DNA from: Laguncularia racemosa | Taxonomy: Eukaryota > Streptophyta > Magnoliopsida > Myrtales > Combretaceae | Direction: 5' to 3' | Length of the DNA: 64,000 nucleotides | Assembly (NCBI GenBank): GCA_037954665.1 | Contig: JBBMOL010000149.1 | Span: 868,001 to 932,000 of the forward strand | Shown here: piece by piece, positions 1 to 13,287 of the stretch | Numbering within the stretch: the stretch's first letter is position 1 | Layout of the letters: every line of letters begins with the position of its first letter | The notes under the pieces: generated by a model | The model's database searches: none | The model's input: only the letters and a program-made list of their open reading frames with translations | Told to the model about the DNA's origin: nothing | Position numbers and translations under genes: made by a program

Positions 1-1139
1 ATAAAAATAATGGTTAATAAAAATCTAGAAAAATGGGAATAATCTAAGGAATATTCCAAATTTTAGTAAAAAATTAATTGAAAATCTTACTGTTGTCCAA
101 AATTGGTGAAAATTCGACCAACATTTGTAATTATACTACTAAGCCATAATTTTTCTTTTTCTTTTTTTTTCATATTTTTGTTACCATTGTACAATTTTTT
201 ATTAATTTCCAAAGTTAGTTCCAAGACCTATACATACCTGCCTCTAGCTTGCCATTCTTGCACAACACAATTTGAGCTTCCAAAATTCATAGGAAAAATT
301 TTAGATCACCTCTATATCCCTCTCTAGTGGACTAATAAGGTGGTGGAGGCAAAGGAGGTTTGTAAGGTGATGTGCCAGCGTGTAGTGGTTTGATAAGTGT
401 AGGAGCTTCAAAGGGTTGTCTAACTATTGTTTCAATCTAAATTTTTACATTTTAAGTTCTTCATACTATTCTTCATTTGGTGTGATTTTCAAGATTTAAT
501 TATGCATGTTTAATTATTTTAATATTTTTCAAAACTTTAGGCTGAATAACGTCAAAAATGCTAATTTTAATGATTAATTTGACAAAACTGTTTTAAGCCT
601 CTTAAATACTCTTAAACTAGTTAAAGACCTTATACAATGCGTTGATAATCGTTTGAATAATTGTTGTAATAAAAAAAAGTAAATGTAAATAAAATTTTAT
701 GTTTTATAGCATTATAAACAAATATTTTCCAATCAAATATTTAATTCATTAAAGAAATATTTAATGCAATTACTAATTGACATTATTGAAATATTTAATT
801 CTTTTACTAATGAAATACATGAATTATTTACTAATGAACATTATAACGTATTATATAAAAGAAATAAATGAAAAAAAAAAACTCATTCCTTAACTAAGAT
901 GAGAAATAAATGTGACAAAATGTTTGAATCTAAATGGGTAAATTTAAAATGCAACTAATATGTGAATATGGCTTTAATGAAATTTTTATTATCAAATTAT
1001 ATATTGTGTATGATTTTTATATAATGCATGACTTAGGATGAATTACTAAATAGTGTCATATTTTGAAATTATTTAAGCATTTTAAGTTCTTGGAAATGAA
1101 TGATCCATAATATTTAATTATATGACTATTATTTTCATG

Positions 1140-1580
1140 GTTTAGAAATAAGCAAAAATAATGGATGGAAAATAAAACATAAAAGCAAAAAGCAAAATTA
1201 TAGAAATATATTAATGATACCATAAAAGTTGAAAATTAATGATGTCACAAACAAAAGTAATAGATGGAAAATATAATATAAAAGGCAAGGATATTTGAAA
1301 TTATATTAATTTGACCCCAAAAAATTAATGGCAAATGTAACTAATAAAAATATATAATATAGAAGGCAAGAGTTTTCAAAATTATATATTATAATATGAT
1401 AGGATTTAATGAAAATAATTAATGGAAACAAATGTAACTAATGAAAACTAATAACACCATAAATAAAAGTGATGGATGGAAATAGAATATAAAAGGCAAG
1501 AGATAGGATTTCATAAAAAGTTTAATGGCAAAAGTAATAGATAAAAATTAATATGATAAAAAGATTTCATGAAAAATATG
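1140..1580. repeat. Decayed tandem-like AT-rich repeat (about 85-120 bp spacing)
   Basis: A phrase close to 'gatggaaaatataatataaa' followed by 'aggcaag' recurs near 1163, 1262, 1345 and 1470, each with similar surrounding words such as 'taatggcaaatgtaac'. The irregular spacing and many substitutions point to an old tandem or dispersed repeat. A diverged relative occurs near 4640-4740. Confidence 0.45.
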
Positions 1581-3010
1581 AATAAAAGTGGAAATAATTA
1601 TATTTGTTGTAAATATCAACATTATTTGTCATATTATAACTATTATATTATAACATATGTATTATATTACCTAATATGAACATACACATTATAATAGATA
1701 TATTATAATGCTAACATTATTCACATGTACAATAATGCCTCATTCTATTGTATGACCTTTTATTTTAAAGTATATTCAAGGTTAGAAAATAAAATAGATA
1801 TAATTAAAAGCTTATCACAATTAACATTTTAATTGTAATGTGTATTTGTAAATTCTTAATATTTTAATAATAATATATATTTACAAATTTGTAGAGATGT
1901 GGTGTGATTATTGTTGTTTAATTGTATATACAAATATTATTTATTGATTATATATAATAATTCATAGTTGGTTTATATTTATATAACTTATGAAAAAAGA
2001 GTTATACTATTATCTAATTGTTTGGATATACATTATATAATAACCATGTATAACTATTAATTATTTATTTCATATTAATTTATATATTATATGAAATAAA
2101 AGAGTTTTGTTATTTTGTATTAAGTCATATGAAAATTACAACCCGTCATGTATTCTATATTTTTATCTATTATATCTTTTACATTATTACATCATTTCCA
2201 TAAATTTATACTAATATGTGTAGTGATAATATTCATAAAGTAATTACAAAAAATTCCTATCTTATTTATTCTATAAAAACTTTCCATTAGATTGACTATC
2301 TTATTAATACAGCTATAAATTATCAGTACTTATTCTACCTTTACTTACTTCCTTCAATTTTATCATTAATTGATAGTGATAATTCTCAATTGAATCACCT
2401 TAAATTTTATCATATTGATAATCAATAAATTAAATTACTATAATTATCACATTCTATCAAAATATTGTCTTTAGTTTACATTGACAATTATTAAAGGATT
2501 TATTACCACTTTTAAGTGTGCCCTTTTTGTGTTTATAATGAAAAAAAAAAAAGGTTTTACATAATGAAGAATCAATCACAAATACGGTTGATGAAAATTA
2601 ATGGTAAATATAACAAAATCTATTATGTTTGTAGTAATTGCCAACATTACTTGTCATATTATAACAATCATATTGCAATTAATTATATAATGTAATGTAA
2701 TTATTGCATATTATATTAGGTGTTACATTGCAAATTTAGTTTTAAATTCAAAAATTTCATTGTTCTTTTGAATTCTATAGAAAAAAAAAATTGATCTTTT
2801 CAAGTTTACTTTGAAAACTAAAAGAAATTTTATGCAATAAAGGAAGTATTGACAAATGTGATTGATGAAATTTAATGGCAAATACAACAAAAGACATAAT
2901 TGACTGTTTGTTTAGTAAATACCCACATTGTTTATCATATTATAACATATTGGTGCTATTTGTTATGAAATGTAATGTAATATATATTATATATTGTATT
3001 ATGCTTTATA
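1560..3010. repeat. Three diverged copies of an AT-rich dispersed repeat
   Basis: Copies lie near 1560-1690, 2570-2730 and 2845-3005. They share an ordered series of words: 'gatgaaaattaatgg(c/t)aaat', then 'aa(t/c)a(t/c)caacattatttgtcatattataac', then a TATTATATTA-rich end. By eye they are roughly 70-80% alike. The apparent 82-codon frame at 2875-3123 lies in one copy and is not a gene. The family is not identified; an old MITE or LTR piece is possible. Confidence 0.4.
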
Positions 3011-6000
3011 GTGAATTTTATAATATATACATAAATTATTTGTTTATGCACATCTTACTTGTTTTCCAAATCAATACTTCATATATGTATAATTCAAAAG
3101 AATATGTGAAAGATTATGTATGACATGTAATTATTTCGTTAAAGGTGATACTAATTTCTTAATATGTACCTTCAATTTTTAGAAACTTACATAGTTCTTT
3201 TACTATGAATTTACAAAATCATTTATTTTTTATTTAAATTTAATCCATGTATTATAGCAATTCCATTTTTCCATCCCTAAGCATTATGCATTTCCCATTT
3301 TCCAAAACTGTCACATTATTGACCTATTTTTTGTCAAAGCATATGAATTGATCTAGTAATGATGGAATTTATGTTTCATTCGCTGAATCACATGAAATTT
3401 TACCCAACTCCATATATGTAACTTATTAAATTAATATGAATGAAGGAGATTAAAAAGAATTATATATTTATATACAAATTGGAATTTGTAATAGATACTA
3501 ATAAAAAGGAATCGATAAATGATACTTTGACTTATGAGTTTTAGTATAGAAAACCCACAACTTAAACTCATTAATAGAACTTTAGCAAATAAAAAATCCA
3601 TAAAATAAAAAAATAAAATAAATACCTCAAAATACCATCATCCTCCAACTTCTTTTTTTGACAATATAACTCATCATAAAGTATTGGAAATTAATATTCA
3701 TTCATCTATCATGTGAAGATCTTTATGCTCTAACATTAATGTACACCAAAATCCAATTCCCGCATGAATGCAAATATTAAAAAAAAAAAGATAATAATAA
3801 ATAATATACATTCAAATAGGGGCACTTTAATTAAAAAATACGTTAAAAAATGAATGAATACTAATTCATTGGATGGAAAATGTACAAAACTAATAAAAGC
3901 CTTAATTATCTATACAATATAATATATTATTCTCTAAAGTTACAATTATTAAAAGATAATCATTGTTTATCAATCTCTATTAGAATATAAAGAACCTAAA
4001 AAGTCCTTTGAAAACCACTACAACGGTTATCATAGCAATAGTTAATGGGACTTTAACCGTATGTCTCACAACATTGAAACCCACAAACCTCAACTAGAAA
4101 ATAAACTTCTTTAAGCCACCACAACTATAGCATAGGCTGAAATGTTTTTGCAAAATGACTAGCTGATGCTAAAGCTAGCGGCAAATCGATTCATTCATAT
4201 GTGGAATCTAAATGCAAGAATATATTGCCAACAAGAATCCATTCTTTTTTAAAAGAAATTCATGTCAAATCCAATGATATCCCTCAAATTTCTCCTAATA
4301 ATCAAAGTATAATATAAGCAAAAATTTAATCATCTTATGTGCTAATAAAAATTAATACTTAGCCTTAATTTTCGAATACAATGATTAGTTTGTGTATTCG
4401 ATTTCCTAAATAAAGAGAGAAACTATAGTATGAAGTAATATATTAACCACCTTACAAATGTTCAATTAAGAAATAGAAACAAAACAACTGAAGAAAATAG
4501 TGGCTCCTTAGCACATTTTATGGTGGATATATATAATAATTAAAATTGATAAATAGGAATGAAAAGAATATTAATAAATGTTGACACTTACCAAAATTAG
4601 TGGTACACAATTAACTGCATTGTAGTAAATGTTGAAAAGGTAAATATAGTGGAAAATAAATGCAATTAAATTATATTAAAACCACCATAAAAAGCCAGAA
4701 TATAAAAAGGGTGAGAACTTTTAAAAATATATATTATAATATGATTTCCATATGTTTTCTTATAATATTTAGGACGATGTATGCTAGGTTTACCATTTTT
4801 CTAATTTATATCTAATTATTCTAAATTTTAGAGGTTACAAGATAATATGGGAAATATACTATTTTAATAATTTTTTTGATAAAATGTCATATTTTAATCA
4901 TTTTAACTAGTAAACCTAAAAGTATGCATTTTTATGAGTTTATGATACTTTTCATTAATTTATTCAATTTTTCAAGCTACTTATTTTATAAATAACCAAT
5001 ACATGGCTATATATTAACTATCATGATAGAGTAAATAAAAAGGAAATATCTACGGCATTTATATGATATAAACTTGGTTTATTCATCAAAAGAACCTTTA
5101 TTTTAATCAAATCGTCCTATTGATATATTTACTACTATGCTATATCTTGGTTAATTAACTATTTTCTATTAGGATTAATTATATAAATACACTATAACTA
5201 GGATCAATACAAAATAAAAAAAAATGACAACTTTAGACCTTGTAAGTTTGGATGAGACATGATACAATTGGTAATGGTTACAACAGTATGGAGTTTATTG
5301 AAATCTCAGAAAATGCAAAAGTTAGGATTCTTTAAAGATTTAGAATATAATATCGGTAGAGTATATACAATAGTTAATTAACTGTTTCTCAATAGGATAA
5401 ATAATTATAAGTTATCTCTATGAATGTAATAGGTGTAGATAGATATACTGGCACTGGCCTATGTGAGTACTCTCTACTTGTTATCTTCTATTTACATAGA
5501 GGTTAGAAGCATGTGGGATACTCATATGTTTTTTTAGATAGCCTCGAATTTCACTTAAGTGAAATATTTAACTTTTATACTGTTGATTGAGAACTTAGTA
5601 TCAAGATGTTGTATGTTGTTTAGTAAGTTCTATCTGGCTATTATTCAAATTTTGTGGAACTTACTATGTTTGTCGTATGATGACAGGATTCTGCTAATAG
5701 TAAACTTATGTCTATTGATGTTTTGTATGAGATATTGTCTATGGATTTCTATTTGATTGATTGTGGAAATGCTCCTTTGTTTGATATTTATTGTCTATGA
5801 CTATTGATGTCATGCTTAAGACTTGGAAACTTATATGAAATGGTTTAACCTTATATGACTTCATTAAGTGAATTCTTATATTCGTTTCTAAGATGAAATG
5901 ATAGAAAGTTGAGTAAAGTTGAATTGGGCTTATGCCATAATCACATTGTGATATGTGCTTGGTTTGCTTGGTTCATTCAAGGCATGGCATGAAGAGATCT

Positions 6001-7069
6001 TTAGATTGAGTTCTATGCTAAAGTTGAGGGTTTTTCTTGATAAAACACTTGTTTTGAAACATGGATTTTTGAGCATATACATTTGCATTACTCAATCCTT
6101 TGGACCATTCCTATGGTCAATAGGCTTGGATTGAGGATCTTTCTCCCAAGCTATTCCTAGCAGCCACTAGGTTCATAGATTGTCAATTTAAATGCTAGTG
6201 ATGTTGACCAGCCGAATAAGAATTGGATTTGGCATGGTTAAGATATTAATATTAATGCATGTTATGTATACTAGCCTAGCATCTATATGTTGCATCATTG
6301 CTTGTGTACATACCTGCTTATTGATTGGAATTTGTATACATTAGCTTATTGAGTTGAATATATATGTAATTTGTATAATCTTACCTTTATTTTTAGATTA
6401 TAATTACTTGGCTCAAAACTTGAGTTGAGTTAGCTTATCTAACCTCAAATAATAGAGACAAGGTAAGCTAAGATCTTGGAGCTAGGATTTGGGTTGAGAG
6501 CATGAATTAGTAGAGATTTCAAGCAACATTTTAAGAAGATTTTAGTATTTTGGATATCATTGTGCTACATCAAGAGAGTTGTATTGTTGCAATGTGAACG
6601 GTTAGATAATTTATTGTATAGAAGAAGTGAGTTGTGATGCTCATAATAGAAGCCATATTCTATAAAGTTTCTCTGTGATTTTCCATACTAATAAAATAGA
6701 GATTTTAAAGAATATGTGTGTTTGTTGAGTTGGCATGATTGCTTAAACAAGTATTATCTTATCCTTAACTTGGGGATGGTAGAAATAAACCGTCTCTCAA
6801 GCACCAATTAAGTAAGTAAAAGTTTTCGAGGGTGGATCGTCACTTTAATCTAGCCATCAACGTAAGCTTAAGCCTCACCCATGCTCGACAAGATAACCCA
6901 TATCCTCTTATTCTGTTATTCTTTTTCCCGCTCAAGACCCTTGACATTCTTCCTTCAACTAGCGCACTCATTCTCTAACTAAATTAATAACTCTGGATTG
7001 ATATTTTCTTCTAAGCATGGAAATTTAATGGACTTAACACAACTACACTACTCTCTCCCTCCCGTCTCT

Positions 7070-7092
7070 CCCCCCCCCCCCCCCCCCCCCCC
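7070..7092 (+). repeat. Poly-C tract, 23 bases
   Basis: An uninterrupted run of C preceded by a CT-rich stretch (7051-7069). Simple-sequence expansion; the length may be unreliable in any assembly. Confidence 0.9.
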
Positions 7093-9262
7093 ATTGTACA
7101 CTCTTTCTCCCTCAAAAAAATTCCTTTCAAGACTCCATTAAAGCAATCAATTTGGAAAAGCAAAAGTCCTATTTCCTCCCGCAATCTATTGTTTATTTTG
7201 TTATATGTAGTATATTAATTATTGATAAATTAAAACATGGAATTACTATAATCAAATCTATAGAATATGCGTATGAGTATATGTGCTGGGACACCCAATA
7301 AATTATACTTATTACAACGTCAAATTACATTATGTGTTATAACAGCTCCATAAAGAATAATTGAAACGCTTAAAATACAAGAAGAATAAAAATTAAGCAG
7401 ACGTGTAGCTTTATTGCCGACAGCCCCAAGAGATCTTGTTACAACACAACTTGAATTCATTTTGTAGATTACATGTGTTGTTATTCTATGATGCAATAAG
7501 AATAAAGAAGGGAAAAATAGGGACAAGAAATATATGCATATATTCACGTTGACACATACTCAAAAGTAGTCTTAAACTATTTATTTTCCTTATGCTGCAA
7601 TTTACGTGTTACTACAAACCTAAGTATTGGATAAAAACATATAAGCCCAAATATATGATAAGAAAACAAAATAAGTTAAAAATTTGAGCTTCAGTGTGAA
7701 TCCTTGTGTTTGGGTCACTGATGAAGATTTAGTCTTGAATAGGTACAATAGAACAAATAGAAGGGCCAAGAATCTTAACCAACCACCACAAGTAGAAGAC
7801 GAAAGGCCTAGAATCAGCAGAATAAATAGGAGAGAATCTGATCACAATAATGTACAAAAAAACTAATAAAGAAAAAATGAGTGTTGGATATGACATTTAT
7901 AAAAAATACTGAGCTATTATTGAAATTAAAAAAAAAAATTGTTTTAGTAAGCACATGAATCAATAAAGCCAACAGACCTATAGGATTGAAATAGGTCAGA
8001 GCACTAATTTGAAGAAAGCAAACCCACTACAATAATAAGATAAGTTCACCAAATAAACTAAAACGATGGGTTGTGCACCTAAATGGACTATCAAAAGCCC
8101 TAAAGGCCTTATATGTTGTGAAATGTCGGAGAATTTAGGCCTTGAAGAATTTTTCTTCTAACTAAACCTAATTAGTGTCATTTGCAGATAGTAAAATACA
8201 GTTTAGAAGGATGGACCTTAGGATAGAGTTTCTCGCCCATAATCCCAAACCCAATTTAATTTAATAAATTAATTCCTTAAATAAAACTATGTTTAACTTA
8301 TATAATTTGATAAAAGCTAGAAAATGATTACAACTAATAAAATGCGAAATTTCTAAGTAATGCACCGCAACATGGTTTGAAATATAACAATAAAAAAAAA
8401 TTCAAATCTTCAATATATTGATGTTCATAAATAAAGCTATTTATCTCGAGCTGTGAAACAACTAAATATTTACCAAAAACGGAGATAAAAGTGAATAGAT
8501 TACATTAATTCAAAATCTGGGTTCAAACTAGGAAAAGAAAAATAAACCTATTCGGTTAAATTTAGTTTATTTTATTGGCTAAAAAAAAGGTTTAGTTTAT
8601 TTTAGTTATGGTGTTAGATACCTAGTTACTCATTAAATGTCTAGGTGACACAAATTTCGAGAATTCCTTCATTGATTACTTCATAATTACTATACTTACT
8701 TGTGCTTGTAGTATAATTTCATTTTAATGAATACATGATGCAAATTTGAATTGTTTGGGGTTATCAGGAATACGTGCTTGGTATTGCTTGCTATGCTATA
8801 CAAAAATATTTTAAATGATATGGAACATGAAATTGGGTCTCGAATGATTAATTGCATCATCATTGTTGGATGTCTACTTTAAATTGTTTCATTGCCTCAT
8901 ATGCATTACAAAACTGCATGGAGAAGGCCATCAACATCACATGGCAGGAAGAGATCATATGAAGGTGATGCTTTATCTACAATCTCACCCTGACCTCTGC
9001 AAACTAACATGTACTAGGGAATGCAATCTTTGATTGAGGCTCTATCTACTAATACAATGCTTAGGGTAGCCACACTCTGAGCTTATGTGTATAACCAAAT
9101 CACTATTTTAATACTTGGATGAAAACTCAACTTAAGCTAAGCTAGTGAATGTTTTCTAGAGAAAATGCACTTGAGACTTTACTCACAAGTGTTTCCTAAA
9201 AATATGCTTGAGTGTTGTGCTAGTGGTATTTTGATATATTATAGTTAATAAGATATTAAGCT

Positions 9263-9267
9263 AAAGG
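9263..9267. repeat. Target-site duplication AAAGG, left copy
   Basis: AAAGG directly precedes the TG start of the solo LTR and is repeated exactly at 11053-11057 after its CA end. Confidence 0.8.
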
Positions 9268-11052
9268 TGTAAAATATTGAAAAGATATAAAATAAAATAA
9301 GTTTTATAGAGCGGGGTAGTGATGTAATAATATGTTTGTAAGAGGGGTATTCTAATCATTTGGATTGTAAGCTATACAATCCTTGTGAAAACCCTATTGA
9401 CATTTTTCCCTCTACTATTAAAGCAACTCTCTTTATGCACTAAGAAACCCCAACCAGTACTAAACGATGCTCCAATGACGTAAAGGCCTCCAATTTAACG
9501 TGCAATCATAAAGGTGAGTACTTCTAATCAATTGTTTTCTTGTGAGTTCTCTTCTTTAGTGAGACAATAATTGATATTTGGAATTTGTGCCAACTTAGAG
9601 ATTTTGGAATCACAACTTTGACATTAAAGTTACTGGATTAAACGAATTACGAGTTTTGATTCAATTTGAGACAAGTAAGTACTCTAACCATGTTTAAATT
9701 CACAAATTAGGTAACTTTTTTATGGTGGATTTGAGGTGTTGTATAGATTGGTGAGTGTTGGAATGGAAGAGGGTTGAATAGGGAAGAAAATGAACAAGTT
9801 GGTGCATTTCCAAGGGATACACAACTCGATACTCACCCATGTTGAGAGATGAAGAAAAATTGTGAGATGAGCGATACTCAACTAAGTACATAGGTTTATA
9901 CCTACCCGTGTAAAAGTACATAGCTAATTACACAAACATATACTTAGGTGTGTTAAGAAGGCTTTGTACATAGTAAGGTACATTGCCATGTACATGACCC
10001 TATTCTTCTACATGGTCGTGTTGTCTTAGAACACTTCTTTATTTCTTTTGTTTTGGTTTTTCTTCATTTTAAAGGCAGTTTTATCTATAATAGAGAAATG
10101 GGGATGATAATAAGTAATAAACTCTTAGTTGAACAACCTAGTTAACTTAGGCTATGTTGTAGAGTATAACTAATTTTAACTTATAGTTACATGATAGATC
10201 TTGAGATACTTGATAGTTATAGCCAAGTAGATGTTGAAATTGTTCTTTTAGGTATATGTTTACTATGTTTGTTAATTGTGTATGTTTGGGACTAGTAATT
10301 ATAAATGAATGAACCTAATGAATATATAACTCATGATATGTTTATTACTTATGCATGGTTCAACTTAGGGGTCAGAGGTGGTAGATCCCTAGGGGGTACC
10401 CATTGATCGATATATGGCATTGGCCCTTATGAAGTTGCATATTGAAAGGATTCAGGTAGATTTTAGGGTTATTGGAGCCTATAGTGGCAATTATCGATAC
10501 TATTTAGAATGTTAGGGTCGAGAGTGGCAATTCCTAACCTAGAATTATATATATATATATATATATACTATATGTTGTAGTAGGGTCATAAGTACCCCTG
10601 TGATGGTTGTTGGCTAAAGTAAAGATAATAAATAAATTGATTGAAATATTACTATTATATTCCTACATATGTATATGTTGTGATTTTGATCATGCATGTG
10701 CTTGTGGTATACACATATTAGGCTTAAGCTCAACCCTTTTTCTTTTCCAATTGTAAGACTTTAAGAGTGGGTTCAACGCTAGTGCATTAAGACATACAAA
10801 TAAAATAGGTTGTTATAATTTACTTTTGATTAAATTAGATTAAAATTTTAATTATCTAGAAAAGTTTAGTGTTATGTATATTATTAAATAAATAGAAGAT
10901 ATTTTAGTGTGATATTTGATAAATTGATTATTTATTTTATATTGTGGACACATAAAAATATTTATGATTTTAAATAGATTAAGAGTCTTAGCGTGTTATT
11001 ATTTAGTAATGACAATTGTGGGTTGTAATGTCTTGAATTTTAGGGCATTACA
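9268..11052 (+). mobile_element. Solo LTR, Ty3/gypsy type, 1785 bp
   Basis: Starts TGTAAAATATTG and ends GGGCATTACA, the usual TG...CA LTR ends, with AAAGG duplicated on both sides. The interior is a diverged relative of the 1974-bp chromovirus LTRs at 32516 and 40107. Shared landmarks are a 'ctaaa..ggtgagta' block near 9513, the 'catgg(t)cgtgttg...aacacttc' block near 10011, and the terminal 'ggttgta...ggcattaca'. No internal domain is attached, so recombination between the two LTRs of a former full element is the simplest origin. An (AT)n run lies at 10545-10567. Confidence 0.8.
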
Positions 11053-11057
11053 AAAGG
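11053..11057. repeat. Target-site duplication AAAGG, right copy
   Basis: Exact repeat of 9263-9267, immediately after the CA end of the solo LTR. Confidence 0.8.
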
Positions 11058-11742
11058 AAATTTCGCTTAAAGTGGTGAAGCTTGGGGCTGATGAATTAGA
11101 ACTTATTCCTCAACACCAAGTATTAGGGGGTAAAAATTAGTACTAAATACAATTTCTCACTGACTGTATATACTATTACATTCATATGGTTATATATCCA
11201 TGACATATTAATGCTTGATAATTTGCTTGCTATTATTCATTGTATGGTATGAGAGAGGACTTCTTTAAGTAGTGGTGGTTTACTCAATAGTTTCTTTTGC
11301 AAGTCACTTAAAAGCTAGAAATGGGTTAAGATTTAAGTGAAGAGCACTTCTCTAACTCAAGTCTAATAAAGGAGGTTCAATTGTAGGATTAGTATGATAG
11401 AATTCAAACTGTGAAAGAATAATACTTGTTCATTTTGTGTAGCTTTCTAAAAACTGGATCATCATTTCTTTGAAACTAGGTCATTTAAAGGATGTTTACC
11501 TAATCTTATTATTTAGTAGGAGATTTTGATTCTCTATGTTTTTAGCAACCTATGGAATATTGGTTTTCATAATTATTTTCACATTAATCAATTATACATA
11601 TTATGATTAAATTTAATGAGCGAATATTTAAATAGAGTCTTGTAGCCACTAACCTGCAAGGTAATTATCATATTGTAGCTATACATGCAATATGATAGCT
11701 TTTAGGCAAATTTTATCAAACCCCCTTTAGAGTCGCTATAAT
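11058..11742 (+). mobile_element. Fragment of a second gypsy LTR family (3' part)
   Basis: Resembles the 3' end of the LTR ending at 27381: 'gaagcttggg(g)ctgatgaattagaa' near 11078 matches 26998, and 'tacctaatcttattatttagtaggagattttgattctc' near 11498 matches 27145. The ending 'ccccctttagagtcgctataa' (11721-11741) matches 'ccccctttcgaggcataaca' (27362-27381). Only the 3' half is visible. The solo LTR at 9268-11052 appears inserted in or beside it. Confidence 0.6.
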
Positions 11743-11749
11743 GAGATTA

Positions 11750-13185
11750 TTAAGCTTCTCCCCACTTTTAGAAAATTTGTTGAAATGTTCTTAATAGAAT
11801 TTGAAAGCTCATTGATTCTTATCTTCAAAACTTTTGTTTCTTCTTTTGAAACATCATTTTTCTTCTCTAAACCATTTCCATTCTCAAATAAGGTTTCCCT
11901 TTCAAGTTTCAAAATATTAATTTTGTCAACTAGAAGTTGATTTCTTTTCTTTAAAGCTTCTTTCTCATTTTTTTAGACAAGTTTTTTCATTCTTAACATT
12001 TACATTCTTATATCTAGCCTTGTTAAGTAAGATAAGTAGTCTTTCCATTTCAGAAAAAAAAAAAAAAAAAAAAAAAAACATCATAAGATTCTTCACTAGT
12101 TTTGATATCAAAAGTTAACTCTTCATTTGCCATTAACCAAAGATTAGCTTCTTCTTCTATATCTAATAGATTGATTTTAATTATTGTTCTTCTAGATCAC
12201 TCCTTGTTTCGATCATAGTTTTCTTGTCCATCTTACATTTGTCGAGCCTCTTCAAAAGTGATAGACATTCATACTTTATATTTTTCAGCCTCTTGCATTC
12301 ATAGCACATGGTTTCTTTCTTTTCTTTCTTTTTATCCTCTTTATCTCAAGAACTTCTTCTTGCACTCAATCTATTAGTTTTTTACTTATGAATGTTTATT
12401 GGTTTCCTACATTTTTTTCATTAGCAATTGATTGAGTTATCTAGGAAAAATATTGATCTCTTTCTCATCTTTAGAACATTATGATTCTAATTTTGCTATC
12501 TCCTTAGCTTTGAAAGCTAGATTTTTCTACTTTTGTTTTTGCTATCTTTTAGGCTATCACTATTGTGATACACATATGCCTCATATGCCATCAATTTTCC
12601 TCTTGGTTCTTTAAATTTTAGCATTGTAAGTTCTACTACTTCTTTAATTGCAACTTTCTTTGCATCCCATGACCTAGGGCGAATCTTGAGATTTTTTTCT
12701 CACAAGCTCTTGATTGTTATGAGTAACTTTATGCAAGGGAAGTTCATGAACTATTATTGTGAGATGATAGAAAATATCTTTTACTTTTTCTTTAAGTTAA
12801 ACCTTAAATAATTCATATTCCTATACTAAAATATTCATTCTTGATCTTTTGATTAAGGTTGTTCCTTCATGTATTGCTTCTAATTTAACCTAAATTTCTT
12901 TAGCAGTTTTACAATTAGAAACATGATTGAATTCAGTATGAGATAGCAATTAGAAGTATATGCTTAGCCTTTGAGTTTCTAGAAGCATCTTTAATATGTT
13001 GTTCTAATGCAATCATGACTAGCATCATTTTGTCTTCAGTTAAAATAATTACCTAGGAAAGATAGTTTATTGTGGGAATATACATTGCCATTTTGCATTT
13101 CCATTGAACATAATTAGTATCATCAAAATAAGAAGTTTTATTTGTTTGCATAAATGCCATATATTCTATCATTAGATCATAACTT
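11750..13185 (-). pseudogene. Ty1/copia gag remnant (UBN2/zinc-knuckle type)
   Basis: Read on the minus strand, the start near 13170 gives a 'YFDDTNYVQWKCKM' segment, the typical beginning of copia gag (F-x-G-x-N-Y-x-x-W pattern). At 12306-12265 a zinc knuckle reads CYECKRLKNIKYEC; spacing is CX2CX4(N)X4C, so the histidine is replaced by asparagine. It is followed by Lys-rich sequence, a 'TRSD' segment and, at 12060-11780, a Leu/Lys/Glu-rich coiled-coil-like part. Many stops and frameshifts make it non-functional. No protease, integrase or RT follows; the fragment ends at the LTR piece at 11742. Its 5' LTR is at 13288-14897. Confidence 0.75.
12054..12078 (+). repeat. Poly-A tract, 25 bases
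   Basis: Uninterrupted A run inside the copia gag remnant (poly-T in its coding sense), evidently slippage expansion in dead sequence. Confidence 0.9.
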
Positions 13186-13287
13186 AAACTTGCCAAAAGA
13201 TTAGAAGGATACTATCTTTAAAAAGAACACACACTTTGCTATCAAGATACTTTAGAATAATAGAGATGCAATAGATGTTATATAAAT

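Larger units (their letters stand above)
1..9262. other. AT-rich intergenic DNA without a recognisable gene
   Basis: No frame in this stretch shows a known domain; the few open frames of 60-80 codons have low-complexity, AT-driven composition. The first 5 kb contain decayed repeats (entered separately). From about 5.2 to 9.2 kb the text has LTR-like character in places, for example GC-richer islands around 6.1-6.9 kb, but I could not define element ends. A C homopolymer lies at 7070-7092. I see no promoter-plus-gene structure. Confidence 0.6.

Noticed and set aside
7684..7866. 60-codon frame with polar, Asn/Arg-rich text
   Set aside because: No domain, no partner signals and no evidence of conservation; length is expected by chance.
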